Shown here: in pieces, positions 54,061 to 61,539 of the stretch | How positions within the stretch are numbered: position 1 is the stretch's first letter | Layout: every line of letters begins with the position of its first letter | NCBI RefSeq assembly: GCF_000328705.1 | Contig: NC_019673.1 | Span: 2,356,001-2,420,000 of the forward strand | DNA: 64,000 nucleotides | Reading direction: 5' to 3' | Source of the DNA: Saccharothrix espanaensis DSM 44229 | Lineage (GTDB): Bacteria; Actinomycetota; Actinomycetes; Mycobacteriales; Pseudonocardiaceae | Notes under the pieces: model-generated | Databases searched by the model: none | What the model was told of the DNA's origin: nothing | Seen by the model: only the letters and a program-made list of their open reading frames with translations | Position numbers and translations under genes: made by a program

Positions 54061-54240
54061 AGGTGGGCGCGGGGCACTGGAACAGCCTCTTGGCCTGGGC
54101 GATCGCGTTGTGCATCCCGACACCCAGGACCGTCACGTCCGGGGCCGGTTCCCGTCCGGCGCGGCGGAGAGGTGCGGGGCGCCCAACGCGAGGGGCGGTC
54201 GGTGGGGCGGAAGTGGTTGGCGGGACTGGGAAAAGCCGAA

Positions 54241-54278
54241 GATCCCGCTGATCGGGCTGGTGCCCGATCAGCGGGATC
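54241..54278. terminator. Perfect 17-bp stem-loop
   Basis: Arms GATCCCGCTGATCGGGC (54241-54257) and its exact complement (54262-54278) around a 4-base loop. It is strong enough to end transcription in either direction, most likely the plus-strand decayed gene or read-through from the minus strand. Confidence 0.65.
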
Positions 54279-54465
54279 CGGTCTGGCTACGGCCTTTCCC
54301 GATACCTCCGCGACACCGTGCGCCGGACGGAGCCGGCGGCGTGGTGCCCGGAGAGTCGGACGGATCGACCCGGGTGGAGCGGCGGACGGACTATTGGGCT
54401 GGGGGGTTTCGATCCCACCCCCCGGAGTGGCAGGATCGGGGTACCCGATGCCGCCTCCGCGAATC

Positions 54466-54493
54466 GGGAGCCCGGTGTTGAGTCCGGGCTCCC
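54466..54493 (-). terminator. Hairpin downstream of the small secreted gene
   Basis: A perfect 10-bp stem GGGAGCCCGG (54466-54475) with 54484-54493 around an 8-base loop, about 80 bp beyond the stop of the minus-strand gene at 54574. Confidence 0.55.
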
Positions 54494-54573
54494 CTTGCCT
54501 GTGGTGTCCGCTTGTCCCGGCACCCCGCGGGCAACCGTCCCTACTGGACGGGTTCGGCCGTGCTGAACGATGT

Positions 54574-55065
54574 TCAGCCGTTCGCTTCGCCGGTCAGGTT
54601 GGCGATGGCGACGCCGGGGGCCTCGCTGACGCCCACCACGCCGGCGCCGTCGCTGTCCTCGTTGCCGCCCGCGCCGTTGCCGTTGCCACCGGCGCAGCTG
54701 TTGTTGCCGGTCTGCTCGTTGATCACGGTGCTGGTGGTGGTGTCGCCGTTGTGGCCACCCAGCACGTTGATCTCCGGCAGGCCCACGTTGGGCTTGATGT
54801 CCTGCACGGCCGCCGCGACGGCGACGAGGCCGACCGCAACCGGGATCTGCGGCTTCGCCACGCTGACGCACTGCAGCGCGTTGGCCGCCGCACCGTCGGC
54901 GACGCTGACCTGGTCAACGCCGATCACGTTGTCCTTGTGCACGATCTCCCGAGCGCCGGGCGCGAAGTCATGACCCTCGACCTCACCGGCGGAGGCCATG
55001 CCGGTGCCACCAATCATGAACAGACTGGCGACCCCGGCAAACACGATACCGGCCTTCTTCAACAC
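54574..55065 (-). CDS. Small secreted surface protein, possibly rodlin-like
   Basis: A 163-residue exported protein. The signal peptide begins MLKKAGIVFAGVASLFMIGG and is cleaved near MASAGE. The mature region has one Cys in NALQCVSVAKPQIP and one in NNSCAGG, a hydrophobic middle (VAVGLVAVAAAVQDIKPNVG), then a Gly/Asn-rich stretch (GGNGNGAGGNEDS). The leader and the VQDIN-like middle recall streptomycete rodlins, but the match is weak. GAAGGAG lies upstream of GTG 55065. It is the only intact gene between four decayed ones. Confidence 0.7.
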   Translation of the reverse strand: MLKKAGIVFAGVASLFMIGGTGMASAGEVEGHDFAPGAREIVHKDNVIGVDQVSVADGAAANALQCVSVAKPQIPVAVGLVAVAAAVQDIKPNVGLPEINVLGGHNGDTTTSTVINEQTGNNSCAGGNGNGAGGNEDSDGAGVVGVSEAPGVAIANLTGEANG

Positions 55066-55507
55066 TGTAGGTTCTCCTTCGATTTCCCTGCGAATGCCCG
55101 ACGAGGTCCGTGAAACGCTTCGGATGTCGAACGACGGGGACACTATCGGGATGTTCCGGCCCGAAATCGCCAGATAGCCGCATGGTGTACACAAGTCACC
55201 CAATCCAGTGAACATCGCCATTCGGACGGTAACCGTTTCGCTGGCCTTTGGTGGAACCGTCGTCGAATCGCCCTGACCAGCCCGGATCTCCGTTCGCGCC
55301 GGGTTCGCGCGGTGCCCGGCGGGGCGTGGCGGCGCCACCGGACCGGCGAGCGGTCCACGACGCCACTGCGGTCCGTATCCGCAGGTCCATCACCTGGGCG
55401 CGGTCGTGGACACCCCGGGGCCGCCGCGAGCCCGGACGGAAAGTGCCTGGTGGCGAAGTCGGGCTGGTTCTCCGGTGTCGGTGGCGACGGTGTCGGCGAC
55501 CATCGTT

Positions 55508-56177
55508 TCACCCGAACGGGTTTCGGGTGACGAATCGCCCGGCCATCGTGACGGGCCGTCCGATCACCGCGCGAACAACGGACTGCGACGCCACGTCGAG
55601 GCGGGCGGCGAGCGCGTCGGCCGCCACCCGGTCGCCCGGCAGGGTCAGGCTCTCGTAGGCCAGGTCCAGCACGCCGGCCACCGGGTGCCGCCACGACCGG
55701 ACCCCGGTCCCGTCGGGCACGGCGGTCGCGGCGGTGAAGCGCCGGCCGAACTCGTTCGGCGAGCCACCGGAACCCGGTGGTGCACGCGAGCACGTCACCC
55801 CCGCTGTCCACGACGTACGCCGGCGTCGGTTCCGGCCGGTCGAGCAGCGCCGGCACGGTGGGGCGCACCGGGCGCGGCGCGGCCATCGCCGAACACGTCG
55901 CGCCGCCCGCCTTCACCAGCCGGTGCACGTGCACGCGCTCGTGGGACGAGAGCCGCAGCGCGTCCGCCAGCGCGCCGACGACCTGCGCCGACGGGTGCCG
56001 GTCGCGGCCGCGCTCCAGCCGGGTCAGGTACTCCACGCTGATCCCGGCCAGCACCGCCGGCTCACCCCGGCGCAGCCCCGGCGTGCGCCGGCGGGTGCCG
56101 TCCGGCAGCCCGAACCCGGCCGGGGCGGCGGCCTCCCGCCGGGCGCGCAGGAACCTGCCCAGTGCGTTCTCGGCCAT
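55508..56177 (-). pseudogene. XRE/MmyB-type regulator with internal deletion
   Basis: The N-terminus is a normal XRE regulator (LGRFLRARREAA, RTPGLRRGEPAVLAGISVEYLTRLERGRD), and the ligand domain starts (PTPAYVVDSGGDVLACTTGF). At about 55760 the frame is lost; homology resumes in another frame with NEFGRRFTAATAVPDGTGVR and LDLAYESLTLPGDR to the stop at 55508. Roughly 70-100 residues of the MmyB-like domain seem to be missing. It is divergent from the aldo/keto reductase remnant, an arrangement common for this pair. Confidence 0.8.
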
Positions 56178-56260
56178 GTTCCGAGTCCAGGTCGCGCCGG
56201 GTGCGCAGAGGGGCCCTGCGGGGCCTCCCCACGGCGGGCCGGCCGTTGCACGCTGGGGCC

Positions 56261-57111
56261 ATGACCATGAAGTACCGCCTGTTCGGCCGCACCGGGCTGC
56301 GCGTCTCGGAACTGCTGCTCGGCACGATGACCTTCGACGACCCGGCCGAGGCCGGGCGGATCGTCGACGCCTACGCCGACGCCGGCGGCAACGTGCTGGA
56401 CACCGCGTCGGCGTACGGCCGGAGCGAGGAGCTGATCGGCTCGGTCGTGCGGCGGCGGGACCGGTTCGTGCTCGGCACCAAGTACACGCTGTCCCGCGAC
56501 GCCGCCGACCCGAACGCCTCGGGCAACCACCGCAAGAACCTGACCGTGTCGCTGGAGCGCAGCCTGCGCCGGTTGCGGACCGACCACGTCGACCTCTACT
56601 GGGTGCACATCTGGGACCGGCACACACCGGTCGAGGAGACCCTGCGCGCGCTCGATGGCGCCGTGCGCGCGGGCAAGGTCCTCTGCACCGGCATCTCCGA
56701 CGCGCCGGCCTGGGTGGTCTCCCGCGCGAACACCCTCGCGGACTGGCGCGGCTGGACGCCGTTCACCGCCGGCGCGCCGGGCCGACCCGGCCTCGCTCAC
56801 CGGGCGGGAACGGGCGGTGGTCGCCGCCGTCCAGCAGGTCGCGGGGGAGCTGGGCGCGACCCCGGCGCAGGTGGCGCCGGCGTGGACCCGCCGCCGGTTC
56901 CGGTCGGTGCTGCCGCTGGTCGGGGGTGAGCAGCGTCGCCCAGCTCACCGACAACCTCGCCGCGCTCGACCTCGTGCTGCCCGACGACGCGGTGGCCCGG
57001 CTGGAGGCGGCGACGGCGTTCCGGCTCGGGTTCCCCGGTGAATTCATCGCCGAGTGCGAGCCGTCGTCGTTCGTGTTCGGCGACACCGCGACCCTGGTCG
57101 AGCCGCGCTGA
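56261..57111 (+). pseudogene. Aldo/keto reductase gene, deleted and frameshifted
   Basis: The first 170 codons are a good aldo/keto reductase (LRVSELLLGTMTFDD, NVLDTASAYGRSEELIG with catalytic Asp/Tyr, LGTKYTLSRD with Lys, DLYWVHIWDRHTP with His). After LADWRGWTPFTAG, near 56780, the frame changes; ASLTGRERAVVAAVQQVAGE is in the second and QLTDNLAALDLVLPDDAV in a third (from about 56925). The stretch between strand 6 and helix 7, roughly 90 residues, is missing. The product would lack the cofactor-binding end. Confidence 0.85.
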
Positions 57112-57416
57112 ATGGCGTCGACCCGCTCCCGTGCAGGTGGACGGAAAGGCGAATTGCCTCGCGGCGAATGAGCATTTCCGGACAGGTCGCGCGAGCGCCA
57201 AGGTCGGATCGTGCTTTTATTCGCCCGGAATGCCGTACCGGAGCATCCCGGTCGGCACGATCCGGTCCGCGCCGACGTCCGGCCGCTCCAGGACCGGTGG
57301 CGACGGAGGGTGACCCGGTGGGCCGTTGTGAGCAGCGGCTACGGCGTTGCGACTACGCGCCGCTGTCTTGTTAGCCTAACCTAAGGAGCTGGTCGGACGC
57401 GGGCTGCGGAGGTGGC
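57112..57416. other. Intergenic region carrying the iron-regulated promoter
   Basis: About 305 bp. Apart from the iron box at its right end and the GGAGG ribosome site of the permease gene, no feature was recognised. Confidence 0.5.
57366..57384 (+). promoter_or_regulatory. DtxR/IdeR-like iron box
   Basis: TCTTGTTAGCCTAACCTAA matches the 19-bp consensus of actinobacterial DtxR/IdeR/DmdR repressors at 15 positions by eye, with the right half perfect. It ends 32 bp before the first FecCD start codon, so Fe-loaded repressor would shut off the import operon when iron is plentiful. Confidence 0.8.
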
Positions 57417-58436
57417 ATGGGACAGGCGGGAGCGCGGCGGGCCGGACGCCTGTCGGCCTGGCTGGTCGTCGCCCTGCTCGGCCTCGCCGCCGTGGCCGTC
57501 GTCAGCGTGTTCGTCGGTGCCAAGCCCATCCCGCTGTCCACTGTGGTCGACGCGTTCACCCGGTTCGACCCGACCGACAACGACCACCTGTTCGTCCGCG
57601 ACGAACGGGTGCCCCGCACGCTGGTCGGCCTGCTGGTGGGCGCGGCCCTCGGCGTGGCCGGCGCGGTGATGCAGGGCGTGGCGCGCAACCCGCTGGCCGA
57701 CCCCGGTGTGCTCGGGATCAACGCGGGCGCGGCGCTGTTCGTGGTCGTCGGGATCACCGTGTTCGGCGTGACCGCGCTCGCCGGGTACGTGTGGTTCGGC
57801 TTCGTCGGCGCGGCGCTCGCGGCCGTGCTCGTCTACGGCGTGGGCGCGCTCGGCCGCGAGGGCGCGACGCCGCTGAAACTGGCCCTGTCGGGCGCGGCGA
57901 CCAACGCGGCCTTCGTGTCGATGACCACCGCCGTGCTGCTGACCAGCACCGACGCCTTCGACCAGTTCCGGTTCTGGCAGGTCGGCGCGCTGGCCGGGCG
58001 GTCCATGGACATCTTCTGGCAGGTGCTGCCGTTCATCTCGTTCGGACTGGTGCTGGCGCTCGGCTCGGCCCGCGCGCTCAACGCCCTGGCGATGGGCGAC
58101 GACCTGGCGCGGTCGTTGGGCCAGGACGTCGCGCGGAGCCGGGCGCTCGCGGGCGCGTCGGTCGTCCTGCTGTGCGGCGCGGCCACGGCGAGCGTCGGCC
58201 CGGTGGCCTTCGTCGGCTTGGCCGTCCCGCTGCTCGCGCGGGCCGTCACCGGCCCCGACCACCGGTGGCTGCTGCCCTACTCGATGGTGCTCGCGCCGGT
58301 CCTGCTGCTCGGGGCGGACGTCCTGGGCCGGGTGGTCGCGCGCCCCGGCGAGGTGCAGGTCGGCATCCTGACCGCGGCGATCGGCGCGCCGGTGTTCATC
58401 GCCCTGGTCCGCGGGCGGAAGGTCGCCGCGCCGTGA
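57417..58436 (+). CDS. FecCD-family siderophore ABC permease 1
   Basis: A 339-residue permease with about ten helices. RVPRTLVGLLVGAALGVAGAVMQGVARNPLADPGVLGINAG is the hallmark region (quoted in part: RTLVGLLVGAALGVAG, ARNPLADPGVLG), and GPVAFVGLAVPLLAR the ATPase-contact loop. ATG 57417 has GGAGG upstream. It overlaps the second permease by four bases (GTGA). First gene of a four-gene import operon. Confidence 0.93.
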   Translation: MGQAGARRAGRLSAWLVVALLGLAAVAVVSVFVGAKPIPLSTVVDAFTRFDPTDNDHLFVRDERVPRTLVGLLVGAALGVAGAVMQGVARNPLADPGVLGINAGAALFVVVGITVFGVTALAGYVWFGFVGAALAAVLVYGVGALGREGATPLKLALSGAATNAAFVSMTTAVLLTSTDAFDQFRFWQVGALAGRSMDIFWQVLPFISFGLVLALGSARALNALAMGDDLARSLGQDVARSRALAGASVVLLCGAATASVGPVAFVGLAVPLLARAVTGPDHRWLLPYSMVLAPVLLLGADVLGRVVARPGEVQVGILTAAIGAPVFIALVRGRKVAAP

Positions 58437-59461
58437 GCGCCGAGGTGATCGCGCGGGCCCGGTTCCGCGTCCGCCGGCGGCAGGCTGCCGTGGTGGGTGG
58501 ACTGGTCGCGGTGCTCGTCGTGCTCACGGCGGTGGCCCTGACCCTGGGGCGCGGGCACGTGTCGCTGCCCGACGTGCTGTCCACAGTGGTCGGTCAAGGA
58601 TCCCGGGCCACCGACTACATCGTGCTGGAGCTGAAGCTGCCGCGCGCGCTCGCGGCGATCCTGGTCGGGCTCGCGTTCGGCGTGTCCGGCGCGGTCTTCC
58701 AGAGCCTGCTGGGCAATCCGCTGGCCAGCCCCGACGTGATCGGGATCAGCACCGGGGCGAGCGCGGCGGCGGTGTTCGGGCTGGCGGTCCTCGGGGTCGG
58801 CGGGCCGGCGCTCTCCGCGCTGGCGCTCGCGGGCGCGCTGCTGACCGCGGTGGTGATGTACCTGCTGACCTGGCGCGGCGGGGTGACCGGCTCGCGGCTG
58901 GTGCTGGTCGGCGTCGGGCTGGCGGCGATCCTGCTCAGCGTCGTGTCCTACCTGCTGACCCGCACCCGGGTGGCCACCGCCCAGGACGCCCTGGTGTGGC
59001 TCACCGGCAGCCTCAACGGTCGCAACTGGACGCAGGTCGTGCCGCTGGCCGTCCTGCTCGCCGTCCTGCTGCCCGCCGTCGCCGCACTGGCCAGGGCGCT
59101 GGGCCTGCTCACGCTCGGCGACGACGCGGCCAAGGGCTTGGGCGTGGCCGTCGAACCGGTCCGGCTCGGCCTGCTGGCCTGCGCGGTCCTGCTGGCCGGC
59201 GCGGCGACGGCGGCCGCCGGGCCGGTGGCGTTCGTGGCGCTGCTCGCCGCGCCGATCGGCCGCCGGCTGGTCCGCGACGGCGGGCCCGCGCTCGTCGCGT
59301 CCGGGCTGGTCGGTGCGGCGGTCGTGCTGGGCGCGGACTGCGCGGCGCAGAACCTGCCGGTCGACCAGTCCTACCCCGTGGGCGTGCTGACCGGCGCCGT
59401 CGGCGCCCCCTACCTGCTCCTGCTGCTGGCGCGGGCGAACCGGACCGGGAAGGGCGGCTGA
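58433..59461 (+). CDS. FecCD-family siderophore ABC permease 2
   Basis: A 342-residue partner permease. LKLPRALAAILVGLAFGVSG and LLGNPLASPDVIGISTGAS are the diagnostic motifs, and GPVAFVALLAAPIGRRLVR the coupling helix. An Arg-rich start (RARFRVRRRQ) sets the inside end. Its stop overlaps the ATPase start by one base. With permease 1 it should form the heterodimeric channel for a ferric siderophore. Confidence 0.93.
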   Translation: MSAEVIARARFRVRRRQAAVVGGLVAVLVVLTAVALTLGRGHVSLPDVLSTVVGQGSRATDYIVLELKLPRALAAILVGLAFGVSGAVFQSLLGNPLASPDVIGISTGASAAAVFGLAVLGVGGPALSALALAGALLTAVVMYLLTWRGGVTGSRLVLVGVGLAAILLSVVSYLLTRTRVATAQDALVWLTGSLNGRNWTQVVPLAVLLAVLLPAVAALARALGLLTLGDDAAKGLGVAVEPVRLGLLACAVLLAGAATAAAGPVAFVALLAAPIGRRLVRDGGPALVASGLVGAAVVLGADCAAQNLPVDQSYPVGVLTGAVGAPYLLLLLARANRTGKGG

Positions 59462-60306
59462 TGACCGCGGAGCACACCCTGCGCACTGAGGCGCTGCGGC
59501 TGGCCTACGACCGCCGCGAGGTCGTCAAGGGGCTGTCGGTGACGATCCCGCCCGGCCGGGTGACGATGATCGTCGGGCCGAACGCGTGCGGGAAGTCCAC
59601 CCTGCTGCGCGGGCTCGCCCGGCTGCTCGCCCCGGTGTCCGGGGCCGTCTACCTGGACGACCGGGACGTGCACACCATCCCCAACCGGGAACTGGCCGCC
59701 GTGCTCGGCATCCTGCCGCAGGGCCCGGTCGCGCCCGAGGGCATCACCGTCGCCGACCTGGTCGGCCGCGGCCGCTACCCGCACCAGGGCTGGTTCCGGC
59801 GGTGGAACCGGCGCGACGACCAGGCGGTGGCCGAGGCGCTGGCGGCCACCGACACGCTGGAGGTCGCCGACCGGCCGGTGGAGGAGCTCTCCGGCGGCCA
59901 GCGGCAACGGGTGTGGATCGCGATGGCGCTGGCCCAGCGCACCGACCTGCTGCTGCTCGACGAGCCCACCACCTACCTCGACCTCACCCACCAGGTCGAG
60001 GTGCTCGACCTGCTCACCGACCTCAACCGCGACCGCGGCACGACCGTGGTCGTCGTCCTGCACGACCTGAACCTGGCCTGCCGCTACGCCGACCACCTCG
60101 TCGCGATGCGCGCCGGGGAGATCGTCGCCCAGGGCCCGCCGGCCGACGTGCTGACCGAGGACGTCATCGAGCGCGTCTTCGGGCTGCGGTCCCGGATCGT
60201 GCCGGACCCGCTGTCCGGCACGCCGATGGTCGTGCCCGTGGGCCGGTACCACTGCGCTGATCCCCCGCCGGAGGACCAGCGCCGCGCACAAGGAGGAACT
60301 CCGTGA
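59461..60306 (+). CDS. Siderophore ABC transporter ATPase (FepC/FecE-like)
   Basis: A 281-residue ATPase. GPNACGKSTLLRGLARLL is Walker A, ELSGGQRQRVWIAMALAQ the signature, LLLLDEPTTYLDL Walker B and VLHDLNLACRYADHL the switch His. FepC-type proteins share GRGRYPHQGWFRRW. The stop overlaps the binding-protein GTG by four bases, completing the coupled set. Confidence 0.95.
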   Translation: MTAEHTLRTEALRLAYDRREVVKGLSVTIPPGRVTMIVGPNACGKSTLLRGLARLLAPVSGAVYLDDRDVHTIPNRELAAVLGILPQGPVAPEGITVADLVGRGRYPHQGWFRRWNRRDDQAVAEALAATDTLEVADRPVEELSGGQRQRVWIAMALAQRTDLLLLDEPTTYLDLTHQVEVLDLLTDLNRDRGTTVVVVLHDLNLACRYADHLVAMRAGEIVAQGPPADVLTEDVIERVFGLRSRIVPDPLSGTPMVVPVGRYHCADPPPEDQRRAQGGTP

Positions 60307-61259
60307 CATTCCGCCTCGCCGCGGCGATCGCCGCCGCTGTCCTGCTGACCGCGTGCGGTCAGGTCGAGGAGACGGCCGGCCCCGCCGCCTCCGGTGCCAC
60401 CGTGCAGACGATGTTCGGTCCGGTCACCGTGCCCGCGAACCCGACCAAGGTGGTCGCCCTGGGCTGGTCGGACGCCGAGACCGCGCTGGCGCTGGGCGTG
60501 CGGCCGATCGCCGCCGCCGACTGGCTGGCGTTCGGCGGCGAGGGCGTCGGACCGTGGGCGGCGGGCAGGTACACCACCGCGCCCAAGATCCTGCCGACGC
60601 TGGAACCGGACTACGCGGCCATCGCGCAGCTCCAGCCCGACCTGATCCTCAACACCCGCTCGGACAACTCCGAGGAGAAGTACCGCGAGCTGAGCAAGAT
60701 CGCGCCCACGGTGTCGGGTCCGGCGGGCGTGGTGTCCTACGGCACGACGTGGCGTCAGCAGATGGAGCTGGTCTCCCAGTCGCTGGGCAAGCCCGACGAG
60801 GGCCGCCGGCTCATCGGCGAGGTCGACGCGGCGTTCGACCGGGCCAAGGCCGACAACCCGGTGTTCGCGGGCAAGACGGCCGCGATCGGCGCGTACTACT
60901 CGGAGAAGTACTCCGCCTACGTCCGCGGCGACTCGCGGGTGGACTTCGTGGAGGGCCTGGGGCTGAAGAACAAGCCCGAGGTGCAGGCGCTCGCCGGGAC
61001 GAGCTTCGCGGTCGACCTGTCCCGGGAGCAGATCGAACTGCTCAGCGCGGACCTCACGGTCGTGTTCCCGATCGGCGGTGACGCGGCACCGTTGCGCGCC
61101 GACCAGGTGCTCAACCAGCTCCCGGCGGCGCGGGCCGGGCACCTGCTGATCATGGACGACAAGACGTTGGTCAACGCGTTCAGCAGCGGGTCGACCCTGG
61201 GCACCTTGTACGCCATCGAGAAGGCCGTCCCGCTGTTCGCCTCGACGTTGACGAAGTAG
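60303..61259 (+). CDS. Siderophore-binding lipoprotein
   Basis: A 318-residue lipoprotein. The lipobox LLTACG places Cys19 as the lipid anchor. The rest is a FepB/FhuD-type binding fold: NPTKVVALGWSDAETALALG, LQPDLILNTRSDN and AARAGHLLIMDDKTLVNAFS. AGGAGG precedes GTG 60303. It should catch the ferric siderophore outside the membrane and pass it to the permeases. It is last in the operon, followed by a hairpin. Confidence 0.93.
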   Translation: MTFRLAAAIAAAVLLTACGQVEETAGPAASGATVQTMFGPVTVPANPTKVVALGWSDAETALALGVRPIAAADWLAFGGEGVGPWAAGRYTTAPKILPTLEPDYAAIAQLQPDLILNTRSDNSEEKYRELSKIAPTVSGPAGVVSYGTTWRQQMELVSQSLGKPDEGRRLIGEVDAAFDRAKADNPVFAGKTAAIGAYYSEKYSAYVRGDSRVDFVEGLGLKNKPEVQALAGTSFAVDLSREQIELLSADLTVVFPIGGDAAPLRADQVLNQLPAARAGHLLIMDDKTLVNAFSSGSTLGTLYAIEKAVPLFASTLTK

Positions 61260-61287
61260 CCCGCCGGCACGGGGGCGCACTGCGGCA

Positions 61288-61326
61288 ACTCGCGGGCCGG
61301 GGTCGCCTTGACCCTGGCCCGCGAGT
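61288..61326 (+). terminator. Hairpin after the siderophore import operon
   Basis: A 17-bp stem with one mismatch (61288-61304 and 61310-61326) around a 5-base loop, 28 bp after the binding-protein stop codon. Confidence 0.8.
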
Positions 61327-61539
61327 CGGTTGGTCCCGTGAGCGGGTCCGGTTGCGCCGGAAGCGGCGATCGAGACGCTGCGGGCGCGGCTGGGCCGAGC
61401 CGACGCACGATCCGCTGCCGCACGGACCACCTGGTGCGGTCGAACGTTCGCGACCTCCCAGTAGGGGTTGAGCCGGTGGCGCGGAGCGGATAGGAAGCGT
61501 GCGGTGATCCGCACCGCGGCATCGACCCAGAGGATCGGG

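Larger units (their letters stand above)
54061..54573. other. Non-coding stretch with two hairpins
   Basis: About 510 bp between the decayed gene and the small secreted gene. It contains two perfect stem-loops listed separately. No gene could be supported on either strand. Confidence 0.5.

Noticed and set aside
54574-55065. Chaplin
   Set aside because: It has only two cysteines in the wrong context and lacks the repeated chaplin domain; a rodlin-like protein fits slightly better.
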